Positions 1 to 8,950 of a stretch of DNA of 13,197 nt are shown here, piece by piece. Below the pieces are notes generated by a model. It had not been told where the DNA came from, searched no databases, and was given only the letters and a program-made list of their open reading frames with translations. The position numbers and the translations under genes are program-made. Every line of letters starts with the position of its first letter. Position 1 is the first letter of the stretch. This DNA comes from Pleurotus djamor (lineage: Eukaryota; Basidiomycota; Agaricomycetes; Agaricales; Pleurotaceae), in NCBI GenBank assembly GCA_029747585.1, contig JAPEVF010001160.1, forward strand, positions 1 through 13,197. Direction: 5' to 3'.

Positions 1-926
1 CAAATGCATGGTGCGCGACTTCCATACGGGGATCCCACCTACGTCGTTGCTACTGAAACTTATCGGCCAATGGGAGCCTCGGGATCTTCTAAGCGCTCTT
101 GCTATACTTCCATCGTGGTACCGGCCTACAATCACAATGGATTTATATTAGCTCCTCCACCACAGGAATCAGGATGTTTGTCTCACAGCTTGCCAGTTTG
201 TTAATGGACTATCCAGTTACACGTAGTACACTTGGCAGAAGTCGTTCATGTAACTTACTTCAACACCTCTAACAATTTCTCCATTCATCTCTCTGCCGCA
301 CCATGCGCTAGACAGCATGCGCACGACACACGCGTAACAAACCCCACAGCACTTGTCCTCTGGATACCAAGTATACCCTGAAGCCTTGAGGCTTTCCGGT
401 CGATCATCACGCATTAACTTCCGGTGCCAGAGACGCCCTGATGACACCCGAAGAATACCCAGGTCCCAAGGACAGCACCTGAACCATCCTGTTCAATCTT
501 CTTAGGAAGTCCCTGTCCTCTAACTCAGGGGTGATTTAGTTCACGGCGCTCACGGGCAATGTGTTTACTTCCACCTCGTCGGACAATGCCAACGTACCTA
601 ATGCTGTGACCGTGCATGTATTGCGGGCACTACGCCCCAGTTCGAGTTCGATCGCGAAGTTGACTCCGCGCGTCCGGACGCCGCAGCATCCCAGAACCAA
701 GCAGATATAGAACCGAGTATGACTCGCAATCACGAGAGAAGGATGGAAGATGATTTCGATATGCTACAAATATGGAAAGCTACAATAAACTTGAACACTT
801 GAACTTGCGAGTAATTATATATAATACAGCTCTAGATCTGCGTAACCCGGTAGAGTGACCGGTATCCCATGACGTCGATATATCGAAGTCCATACGCTCG
901 AGTGAGAGAATCCAGAATGGCAGAAT
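1..926. other. Stretch without a confident gene; coding-like plus-strand fragments
   Basis: No protein family is recognised here. On the plus strand the frame from the window edge stays open to a TAA at about 202-204, and a second open stretch (540-710) follows a possible splice acceptor (branch-like CTAAC near 521, GATTTAG at 533-539), reads a Ser/Thr/Arg-rich peptide and ends in TAG. A third frame around 239-379 is also open. These could be the last exons of a plus-strand gene entering from the left and converging on the OPT gene, but I could not join them into one frame. A possible polyadenylation-like AATAAA lies near 785. Treat as unresolved. Confidence 0.25.
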
Positions 927-3900
927 CTATCTCCACGTCGTCGGTCTGGGAAAATGAACATGACAGCACACGGAGCGATTAGAAAACGTTCACAGAAAGG
1001 CTAGATGCGATGTAAGACGCGATGGAAGAAACTTACCCGAAGGTTCGACCCTCAGCGACTCTCCTCAGCGGCGTCCCATGAGCATCAGCGTTGTGTCTAT
1101 GCACTGTATTTCCCCACCACGCTTGGACGGTATGCTTCCCTATCGTTCCGTTCGCAGGGTATTGCAGGCTGGCGCGACGGATGGGTTATTACCAACATAG
1201 GGATGGAAGGGGGAAGGGAAGCTCACCAAAAGAATATCATCACCGTCGCGATTGCCACTCCCGAATCCAAAGCAGCGGATAACACATCTTAACGGCCAGA
1301 TAAACATAGGACTTGAGAGGTTGACTGGAAGTGGAAGACTTACAATTATATTTGGTCCACCATGAGAAGTGTCTTCTTCGGATGATGTACTGGAAGATGA
1401 ACCCAACGATGCACCAGGTCACGTAGTTCACCGCGTTGGCGGGTGGGATAGATCCTGTTCCGGAGAATATCACACTGTATCGATGAAGGATGTATTCTTA
1501 GTGTACTTTCGTGCGAATGAGAAGGCGGAAAAGACAACTAACGGGAAGCTAGAAGAAAGAACGCATTAGAGATTGATAGTGAACCGTAGAAGTAGATCGT
1601 GTACGCACTTCAGGTACCGTATCCAACTCTCTGGGAACCTCCTGACCAGTGCCCATGCGAGCAACGGACACAGTGCACCGAGAAGGAAGAAGTATGTCAA
1701 TGCTATGAATACCTGTGAGCTCTAGACGCGTCGGAGTGCTGACGAGTTTCTTACCACTAGAGTCGTGGGTGAGATACGTTAAGCAACAAGACAGATAGCA
1801 GTAGTACGAGCCGAAACTCACTAGTATGTATGTCCTGGTGAGAATTGACGAGCTGGACCAATGACTCCCCAAACTTCAGATCGTGTATTGTCAGAAACGT
1901 TCCTACGAGCAACCACACGAGTTAGACTTGCCGATCGACGCTGTACCGAAGACCTCTGTATTCGGACAGATAAAATTATTTTCTTGGTCCGCCGAGCACA
2001 TTTTCCTGTACGCAAGGTCAGCGACGCATTCATCAAGCGATCTCAAATATACCCACGGAATATTCGTGAACATCCAGGACTGCACGCCTAACTGCACAGT
2101 CCCAGCAATCATAGCGCATAGAACCTGAGCGAAGAACATCGTTCTCGGAGGGATTTTCATGTAATGTCCCAGTTTGAAGTCAGATGTAAATGTAAGAGCT
2201 ACAATTAAATAAGAATAATCGTTTATTTCATTTACCACTAAGAAAGGGGTGGCGGCGAGTTACTTACCTTGGGACATGGTGATGTAACCATACGTCTTGA
2301 ACATCATCATCGCGATCGGTTTTCCAGGTAAGACGTATCCGACGATGAGTTCCGAGATGACGCTATCAAACGGGGACGGAAGCGGGGACGGAAAAGATGG
2401 ACGATGAATTAGATGAGTTGTCAGTTGATCAGTCACCCATCACCGCCACGAAGGGGTTAGGTTAGGGCTGTGGAACTGGAACTTACTTCAACCCGACTTG
2501 TTGGTTTGTTATCGCTTGGATCATACCGATTGGGATGATGTAGAAGAAAGCTAGCGGGGAAAAGGAGAAGGGAAAGGAAGGAACATGTGAGATAGTGTTT
2601 TGGATCGCATGGTTAGCTCGCTCCTTACCGACACCTAGAGCAAGTACGAGGCCCCACACGGGAAGTCCGACTTCCCAAACCTTGATGCATATGACGCCGA
2701 ATGCGAACATGACCACTAGAAATAAAATAATAAAATAAGGATTTTGCGAAGAGATTAATGACGAAGCTTAGGTTTACTGACGGAATATGATGAGGTACCA
2801 CCAATCCGGTACTTGAGCGTATCTAGACATCAAACGGGCGTGGATGTCAGCCTGTTCGCTCATCGACTTGCGAGCTTGCGTCCAGATTTGCTTTCGGTAA
2901 AACAGGAGGGCATGTGTTAAGGTCGCTGTGATTGAGGCGAAGGACAGGCCGTAAGACACAGCGAATGTCGTCCTGTGGTGGAAATTAGTTTGGATGGCTC
3001 TGGGCGAAGGGTATGAGGAATACGTACGAAAGGAATATCGGGCTGTAATTCATGTACGCGGTGACGTTGAGCGATGCATCTTCATCGATTATTCGGCTAA
3101 CGTTGTACGTATGGCCAGTGTTATCGTACGATCCTCGGGAGGATATCCTAAGGCATTGGGCTGAGTTTGACGTCGTAAATACAGAGGACAATAAAACCTA
3201 CGGCATGTATTGCGAGTCCCAGACGTTCATGTACTGCGTCAATTCGTGTCAGGGCCATGGAGAAGATGACGCAAAGACATACATAGAGTACAGGCGTCAG
3301 TATCCCTGAAAGACCTCTTCAGCGCAAGTATTTGAGACTGAATCGAAGTTGGCTTACAGAAAAAGATGACGAAGCCCGCAGCAACGTTGGCCTCTGCCCA
3401 CCCTTCAGGGACGTTAGTAAGAAAGAGGGAAGGCAAGGGAGTGCGACTCACAGGGAGTAGCGAGACTGGAGGTTAGATGTGCCTTAGTGATGCTGCAAGA
3501 GGTGAGAATTCATTGCGACTCACGGGCTCCCTATGTAAGATATCTGAGCCCAGTCGAAGGTCAACAAGCTGCGAAATGGGTTTGAGATCCATAGCGACAA
3601 CCGTTGGCTGATATCAGGCATACCTCATTCCCTATAGGTAGTGGCCGAAGTGAGAGTTGTACATGATGAAGCCGTGAGTCTAGCTTACCATTCCGTGTTG
3701 ATAGCTATGTAGCGCGAAGTCAGTCCCGTGGATGTATTGAAGGCAAGATTACACGTTACACATACCCGAACATTTGGTTGATAACCTAGAGTAGCGTCTC
3801 AGGTTTCGTTGTAAGGTTCAGCAGGGATGGAAGACGCACCACATTGTTTGGCGCTATCCAGCAAACCTATGCGGCCGATAAGAGTTGCTTCTATAAGGAA

Positions 3901-5388
3901 GGAGAAATCAACTTACCCAAGTGAACACACTAAGAGCTTGGAAGAGGTATCCAGGGAAGATATCTGAGGTAGTGGTTAGCAACGTAAACACTGAAGAGAG
4001 TCATCAAACTGACACCAGCAAGCAGATGCTGCGAAGAAGATAAAGAAGAACTTCTCTCTACTCATACCACCTCGTAGACCGACACCAGCGTAGACTTGGG
4101 AATGCAAAGTGTTAAAGAGAGTACATGTCACGAGATTCGAAGGCCATACTATGAATTAGGAAGTCAATCTTTGTGGACGAAGAGGATACCGGTGTGTGGA
4201 CTTACTCATGGATGGTGGTTGGACAAGGAAACGTCGACCAATACCACCAATTGAAAAGCCAATCAGTTGCGTAGACATGGTCAACATCCATTGATCTAAT
4301 ATGTGATGAGCGAGGACGAATGGAAAGGGGAGAGTTGGTCATTACAGGAGAAGTTGTAGATTTGCTGATAGTACACCCGTTGTACGGCAATGATATCAGT
4401 CTGCAGAGGGGGTCAGTACACTGGGCGAATCCTCGGATATGCCATACTCGCCGCATAGGCTATGTCACACGAATCAGCAAAAGGAGTTAGGTACGGATAG
4501 GAACGACTAACCTGAGCTAGCACCGACACTGTGCGATCATCAGGTGAGTTGCCTTTCTGAGTGGGTCTAAGGAACGACATACGACGCCATAATAGTGATC
4601 AATACCTGGAAACAATTAGCTCAAGAATGGCGACGATTCACCCATGGTGACTTACATGCTCTTTTATCGTGAAAGGACCTGGGTTTAGCGATACCCCAAG
4701 TATGCGAACTTCAGGCATCACAGCCGCCCATGCTCGACCAACCGGGAAGGAAAGCAGCTGTGCAACGATCTATATGCAAACAGGGTGTGTTGAGTTTTGA
4801 GAAAAAGCGGTGAAGAACATTGCCTACTCCACCAATGGTTACGGAAGGATATCGGAAGTAGAAGAATTGATTCAATCCCTAAATTATGGTTAGATGACAT
4901 GCATAAGCAGGAAGCCGAAAGCGCAACGCACGGGTATAAGGATCGCCCACAGTATACCTAGTAAATCATTAGTTTTCCATCAATCAGACTCGGAGAGATC
5001 CTCTCATACCAATGAGCCATGCACGGAACGTCGAGACAGGTATCCTAACGTCATCCGTATTCGAAACCGCAGATCGAACTTCCGGATAAGGCGAATCCTC
5101 CTCTACAACAGATTCATTGAGTGTATTCAACACTTCAGCTTGAATACTTACCAAGAGTATCAAGGAATGAACTCTCCGGATCAATATTAGGATCGTCGAA
5201 TTCCGCCACCTCTTGAATATTTGGACGAGCAACCACTGCACAAAGAGAACAACCCAAGCTTCAACACCAACGAACCAACATTCACATACCAAAAAGAAAA
5301 GGAGAAGCTTACTGGTTTTCTCGCTATCAGACGAGCTTTGAAACCGGGTAGTGGACGAGGACGGTCTGGACGAGGTATACCCACTCAT
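927..5388 (-). CDS. Oligopeptide transporter, OPT family, 772 aa, 37 exons
   Basis: A multi-pass membrane protein of the OPT family (Pfam OPT, TC 2.A.67), which imports small peptides such as tetra/pentapeptides or glutathione, probably with protons. Spliced exons (high to low coordinate): 5388-5313, 5235-5152, 5102-5010, 4957-4932, 4878-4828, 4769-4656, 4605-4583, 4528-4512, 4459-4452, 4400-4346, 4295-4206, 4148-4014, 3963-3917, 3866-3840, 3785-3766, 3704-3689, 3631-3624, 3568-3524, 3465-3452, 3402-3358, 3305-3283, 3233-3202, 3147-3028, 2972-2782, 2715-2629, 2550-2487, 2362-2268, 2198-2057, 2005-1932, 1873-1822, 1756-1755, 1702-1609, 1548-1543, 1474-1344, 1287-1227, 1168-1037, 945-927. They total 2319 nt, in frame. 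Seen motifs: EDSPYPEVR near residue 55, NPGPFTIKEH at about 139-148, STQLIGFSIGG near 190, WAEANVAAGF near 317, KIPPR at about 550-554, RRRHFSWWTKYNY near 690, QAWWGNT near 735, terminal FGPTTWR. The N-terminus (about 50 residues) is Ser/Thr-rich and cytosolic-like. Start chosen at the ATG at 5388 (A at -3; no in-frame ATG was seen in the roughly 30 codons examined upstream). Length and motifs fit a complete transporter; the substrate cannot be told from sequence. Confidence 0.9.
1543..1548 (-). other. Predicted 6-nt micro-exon (exon 33 of the OPT gene)
   Basis: The six bases CTTCCC lie between TTCTTCTAG and GTTAGT. They complete AA|C and CC|T codons to read NFPVIFSGTG, matching the FPVIFTGTG-type signature of fungal OPT proteins. 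Flanking introns are 60 and 68 bp. Confidence 0.75.
1755..1756 (-). other. Predicted 2-nt micro-exon (exon 31 of the OPT gene)
   Basis: Exon 30 ends in TA before a consensus GTGAGT donor (1821), and exon 32 begins CA TTG ACA after CATAG (1703). Joining them directly shifts the frame. Between them lies CTCTAG|TG|GTAAGA: an acceptor, two bases and a donor. Inserting TG gives TAT GCA TTG ACA, which restores the family pattern (tyrosine followed by ALTYFFLLGA). The flanking introns would be 65 and 52 bp, both normal for this gene. The alternative is a sequencing indel or a lesion. Confidence 0.65.
1874..1931 (-). other. GC-AG intron (intron 29 of the OPT gene)
   Basis: The donor is G|GCAAGT, the classical GC-AG form, with a branch-like TTTCTGACAA and acceptor CTGAAG. 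Splicing here gives TASIVWGVIGP, the expected family spacing. A GT alternative (GTGGTT at 1913) keeps frame but inserts five extra residues and has a poor donor. Confidence 0.75.
2372..2392. repeat. Short direct repeat inside OPT intron 26
   Basis: Two copies of GGGGACGGA separated by AGC lie in the longest intron of the gene (2363-2486, 124 bp). The repeat may account for the extra length of this intron. Confidence 0.7.
3624..3631 (-). other. Predicted 8-nt micro-exon (exon 17 of the OPT gene)
   Basis: GGAATGAG lies between CCTATAG and a GTATGC donor. With the preceding 16-nt exon 16 and following exon 18 it reads YQHGMGMSLLTFDW, matching the GxGMSLLTFDW signature of OPT proteins. Confidence 0.75.
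4401..4451 (-). other. GC-AG intron (intron 9 of the OPT gene)
   Basis: Donor GCG|GCGAGT, acceptor CTCTGCAG, 51 bp, with a branch-like TACTGACC. It joins TAT GCG to ACT GAT, giving the conserved SAYATDIIAVQ. The nearby GT (GTATGG at 4447) would bring a stop codon into frame right after the junction, so a GC donor is the only choice that keeps the protein intact. Confidence 0.7.
4452..4459 (-). other. Predicted 8-nt micro-exon (exon 9 of the OPT gene)
   Basis: CCTATGCG sits between GACATAG and the GC donor of intron 9. It completes a serine codon with the last G of exon 8 (itself only 17 nt) as G|CC, giving alanine, then TAT GCG. The result is the SAYAT part of the conserved transmembrane segment. 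Confidence 0.7.
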
Positions 5389-5815
5389 AGTGGGTGCGAC
5401 ATGGACAAGAGGAGAGGGCAAAGCTGTTGTAAACAGGTAGTTCTGAGTGAATTGAAGCCGCCAGCACTAGTGAGACTAGCTGCCAGCAAGCTGCCGAGGA
5501 CAGCAGCGTATGGTTACGACTAAGTCATTTCCGTGAAAGTCGCTATGATGCTAGTCTGTTTTAAAGAAAGACATGGAGTCAACAAGAGGCACACGAGATA
5601 ATTGGGATACTCAGGAAGCTCCACTTCCTACTTCCTGAAGGGAACCGTACGATGAAGGGGGTTCAGAAGGATGAAATTCCGGCTGGTGGCGACTTTGAAT
5701 GGGAACATTCTAGGTGTCATGATTATGATCGTGAACGGGAGTAGTGTACAAATGCAGAGAGTTCAATGTCTGTATAAAAATGTCTTTATCTGCGAGAAGC
5801 AAGCGTAGCTAGACG
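5389..5815 (-). promoter_or_regulatory. Upstream region of the OPT gene and 3' end of its neighbour
   Basis: No reading frame of interest is present in these 427 bp between two tandem minus-strand genes. It must hold the OPT 5' untranslated region and promoter as well as the 3' untranslated region of the 419-residue gene. Plus-strand TATAAAA near 5774 and one AGATAA on the minus strand near 5786 are visible, but neither is placed to prove a function. Confidence 0.4.
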
Positions 5816-7191
5816 TCATTTCTTAGGCGCTTCTGTTTGTGTTGCAGTAGTGCCGGGCTTCGGTTTAGGTTCCACAAGGTGACGTTCGGGGGTGACTTCC
5901 CAAGGAGATGGAATCAGCGCAGCAGTGAGAAGCCATGTAGCCGTCAATGTAACACCTCCACCTGTTGAGTTGGGTAAGGGGGGACACAAACGCAGAATAG
6001 CAAAGAGTAGCGCGACATACCCACGTCGTTTGCTTTGATAGATTTCCAGCTCCATGCGATAACAACCCCAATATACCCAGCGAACGGTGCGAGTCTTTTG
6101 AACAGAGCTAGCGCAGGTCGCAAGGCTGGAGGAACCATCATAGTCGGAATCTTGTCAAGCATCCATTTCAGAGCTGTTGCTATCATCGCGGCGCGTTTAG
6201 TAGCGACGATTGATCCATTATCCAAAGACGCCATGACCGGAGGTGGTAGATATCTACCAGCAAATTAGAGTTCGGGGGAGAATGAGGAACCCGAGGATTA
6301 CAAGACGTACATCCTGTATCCCCACCACATGACTTGAACAGATATATTCGTCTCTGAAGGTACCCATACGTGCTTAGGCACCGTGGTCTTCTCCAGTTTC
6401 TGAGGCTTGCTCTCCGGGGTTTCGTTCGCATTCGCCTTATTCCAACCAAACAGTCGATGCAATCGCGACTTTGTCTTGGAGGATGATGGCCCCGCTTCCG
6501 CACTCGACGATCCCGCTTGCGCTTCACTACCAGTTGGTTTTGGAACCAAATCCTCTGGATCAACATACTCCAATTCAGGATCTTCATCCGCCAACTCAAC
6601 TTGAGAGTCACTCGTCGGTATAAGCGGTGTATACATCATCACTCCATCAACTCCAACACGGTCCGTCGTCTCCGCAGCTTCCTGAGACGTTTGCCCACCA
6701 CCACCACTACCACTCGTCGATTCACCATCCTTCTTCAGTGGACGCTTCAAGCGATCAAGGGCGGAAAACACAGAGTCCTTTCCCGCGTAATATCCGTTCA
6801 TAACAGCCTCCGAAGATAACCATGCCATGAGTTTCGCATCCAAGTTTTCTAGAACGGGTGGACCCTTGGGATCCACTTGAGTACTTGCTGGTGTTTGAGT
6901 GCCTTTCGACGACGAAGGGATCGGGGGAAGAGAGCTGACAAGGCTGCGAATGGTTTGGGCGATAGTGGCGGGTTCAGGGGGAGGAGGTATCGCGTCGTCG
7001 GCAGCAGGTAACGGGGTACTGGTTCGACTCTGTTGTTGTTCTGGAGGAGGGGTGACTTCCTCCTCTAGGCCCCACGATGGAGGTGGAAACACTACTGCGG
7101 GCTTCTTGGATTTTCCAAATGTCGTCCATCTCTGTAGAGTAGACGAGGTAGATGATTGGGGGACGCTCTGGGTTGATTCGCTTGCAGACAT
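5816..7191 (-). CDS. Conserved fungal protein of unknown function, 419 aa, 3 exons, two C-terminal hydrophobic segments
   Basis: I know of no assigned function. Exons: 7191-6311, 6253-6021, 5961-5816 (1260 nt). Introns: 57 bp (GTACGT...GGTAG) and 59 bp (GTATGT...AACAG). The first ~270 residues are low complexity, rich in Ser, Pro, Thr and Glu, with a Gly run and a basic patch (SRLHRLFGWNK), so probably disordered and cytosolic. The conserved part begins at KHVWVPSET (about 272) and runs through WWGYRIYLPPPV (about 289-300), an amphipathic Ala/Lys-rich helix ending KWMLDKIP, and two hydrophobic stretches at about 348-363 and 375-391, so an organelle or endomembrane location is likely. The tail is Pro/Lys/Thr-rich. 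The start was chosen at 7191 because it has a CACACC context; the frame is open upstream but has only a GTG there. Splicing is well supported: I|YLPPP and VG|GG keep frame across both junctions. Confidence 0.8.
6244..6259. repeat. Perfect 16-bp palindrome across a splice acceptor
   Basis: TGGTAGATATCTACCA reads the same on both strands. It spans the 3' end of intron 1 of the 419-residue gene: on the minus strand the left arm contains the acceptor TAG (6256-6254) and the rest encodes the Tyr-Leu-Pro codons. It could fold in RNA or be chance. Confidence 0.8.
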
Positions 7192-7509
7192 GGTGTGTCG
7201 AGGGAAAGAAAAGAACAAGGAACCAGGACAGCCTTCGTGGAACGTGATGACGAACGGCGACACAATTAAGATAAGATCTAGATAAGATTAGATCACGACG
7301 CCACAAAACGGAATCTATTCCACTCCTCCACTGTGATAAGAGTGAGCAAGGGAGGAAGTTCGTCAAAGAGCATGAACTCACCGATCACTCAGGAAGGTTT
7401 GCAGTAAATAATCATTAGATGAGAAATTGAAACAGAGTGATAATGATACAAGGGGTATACCGAAGATACAAAGGCGAAAGCGATCCATATAATATCGGGA
7501 GGGGGAGCT
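7192..7509 (-). promoter_or_regulatory. Spacer with three GATAAG motifs upstream of the 419-residue gene
   Basis: These 318 bp lie between two minus-strand genes and hold no supported gene. Plus-strand GATAAG occurs at 7270-7275, 7281-7286 and 7335-7340, the first two exactly 11 bp apart within an AGAT-rich block, about 80-150 bp before the start codon. GATA-type factors (AreA/NIT2, SRE families) bind such elements in fungi, so nitrogen or iron control is possible. This is motif-level inference only. Confidence 0.45.
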
Positions 7510-8754
7510 CTAATCGGTAGGTCTCCAAGGACGCACAAGACGAGGCGCAGGTGATGGCGGCCACTGGAGGTAATTTAGTTGTTCTGTTGGTGGCTGAGGG
7601 GGCGGAGCCATCAACGACGAAACTCCTCTCCCAGCTCCTCTCCCTGCACCGAAGATAGCATGTCGGCGAAGTTGCATCCCCATACGCGAACCAGGGGGTA
7701 CATCAAGCGACCGGGGCATGGGTGGTCCCGGCATGTCCGTGCCCCCATCTGCCTGTCCATTGGTCGACTCCCATAGTGGTGCGCGACCATTGACATCACC
7801 GTCTCCAGGAGATGCAGAAGTGCGTCGAACAAACATAGGATGACGCTTCATAAGTTCTAACTGTTCTTTGTCGACCGTGACACCATTAGCTGCCAGCGTA
7901 TCGTCGTCGATCCCTAGCATTTGACGAAGCTGATGGTTTTCCTTCTCGAGTCTGTCGATTTCGATTTCGCGTTCAATTGCCCAGTCACCGCCGTCCTCGC
8001 GTTCTGTCAAGCGGTCCACAAGTTGTTGTAATTCTTCAAGGTTCACGGGCTCTACATCTCCGTCGTAGTCCGGATCCTCTATAAGAGAGTCGGAATCTGG
8101 TGGTTCGCCAGACATGGAACGAAGAAGGTTTCGTAAGTGATGTGAGAGTCGGTGTATCGACCATTGCAAGTTTATGGTCGAGTTCATATCGGAGTTCATG
8201 GATTGTGTTTCGCGAGATGATAGCAATGCTTCGTAATGTTTTGTGAGCGTGAGTTCGTGGTTTTGAGCGGCTAGCTGGGTTGACATGAGATAGGTCGCAT
8301 CGAGGGAACAGCGTAACGGTAACATACTGCGTGGTTTCGAAATTTCGACATGATGGTCTCCATTGTGGTCTCGTACTCTTTGAGCAGCAAGCTGAGCTGC
8401 TTGTTTTCTTGCACCAGCGTTCTGTTCTCGATGATAGTTGATGCATTTAGTCGCTCCAGCTCGGAATCAAAGACCTCTGCGAGACGTGTCAATGAGCTGT
8501 CGTTGGAGTATTGCGTGGGCTAACCTTTCGAGATATCTGTGTTACATCTCCGTAACGAAAACCCCGTAACCGACTCTGAGGCCTGGGTCTATTGGACTTT
8601 AGACGGATGGTCGGCGAAGTATTTGAAAAATGAACGGAATGACCTTGAGAGTCGCTGCATGGGACAGCAGGTTGGAGGTGACCTTTTGGTTCATGGCCAG
8701 CTGCTCGCTGAGCTCGCAGATGAGCTGCCATACGCGCACGAGCTCGTTGTCCAT
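7510..8754 (-). CDS. SIKE/FGFR1OP2-like coiled-coil protein, probable STRIPAK component, at least 362 aa
   Basis: The animal members of this family (SIKE1, FGFR1OP2) and fungal relatives such as Sordaria SCI1 are small coiled-coil subunits of the STRIPAK phosphatase-kinase complex, at the nuclear envelope and endomembranes. Exons: 8754-8644, 8588-8525, 8476-8328, 8274-7510 (1089 nt); introns of 55, 48 and 53 bp. In order: [18 protein letters not shown] at the start; [17 protein letters not shown] across introns 1 and 2; a long coiled coil with [12 protein letters not shown] then [13 protein letters not shown] (about 75-107), which matches the IMSKYR-type signature of [22 protein letters not shown]; an acidic stretch; a second coil [19 protein letters not shown] (about 212-231), matching the LEQENKGLRE motif; then a Pro/Gly/Arg-rich tail. 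The ATG at 8754 has a CCACC context, but the frame is open upstream to an ATG at 8922, and a 5' exon is possible. The intron 1 donor (GTCATT) is weak yet gives perfect frame and family spacing. Confidence 0.8.
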
Positions 8755-8950
8755 GGTGGGCTTGGTGGATAATTTGGATGAGAGGGCGGCGCTTGTGGTC
8801 AGGGATCGTTTGATGTTGCCAGGTGAAGCAAGCACGGCCAAACACGACGCCTTGGATCCCTTTGGCCTCCTGCTCATCGTCGTCTCCGTTGGCGCGGCCG
8901 TCTTCCTCACTGTCAGCGTCATGGTCTGCTGTGTTGAAACGAGGGTGCAT
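8755..8950 (-). other. Possible extra N-terminal coding sequence of the SIKE-like gene
   Basis: An ATG at 8950 opens a frame coding a strongly acidic peptide (MHPRFNTADHDADSEEDGR and on, with DDDEQEAKGIQ) that looks like a real protein start but is in a different frame from the downstream MDNEL coding. An intron between about 8860 and 8755 would be needed; a GTGTTT donor in frame with an ACCAAG acceptor just before MDNEL is one option, but no donor is strong. I leave it open. Confidence 0.35.

Noticed and set aside
1140..1569. Several overlapping 60-90 codon frames on both strands
   Set aside because: They are fragments or shadows of OPT exons 33-36 read through introns.
2453..2467. Telomere-like GGGGTTAGGTTAGGG in an intron
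   Set aside because: Only two units, inside OPT intron 26; on the coding strand it reads as CTAAC-type sequence and is most likely chance.
927..5388. OPT gene as a pseudogene
   Set aside because: Initial frames look broken, but every apparent stop falls in a well-bounded intron and the spliced product is full length with all signature motifs.
4984..5421. Single 145-codon minus frame as its own gene
   Set aside because: It runs through OPT exons 1-3 and two introns in mixed frames; only the EDSPYPEVR part is true coding, and its nominal start is TTG.
6899..7285. 128-codon plus-strand open frame
   Set aside because: It lies antisense to exon 1 of the 419-residue gene and mirrors its Pro/Ser-rich repeats; no independent start context or family.
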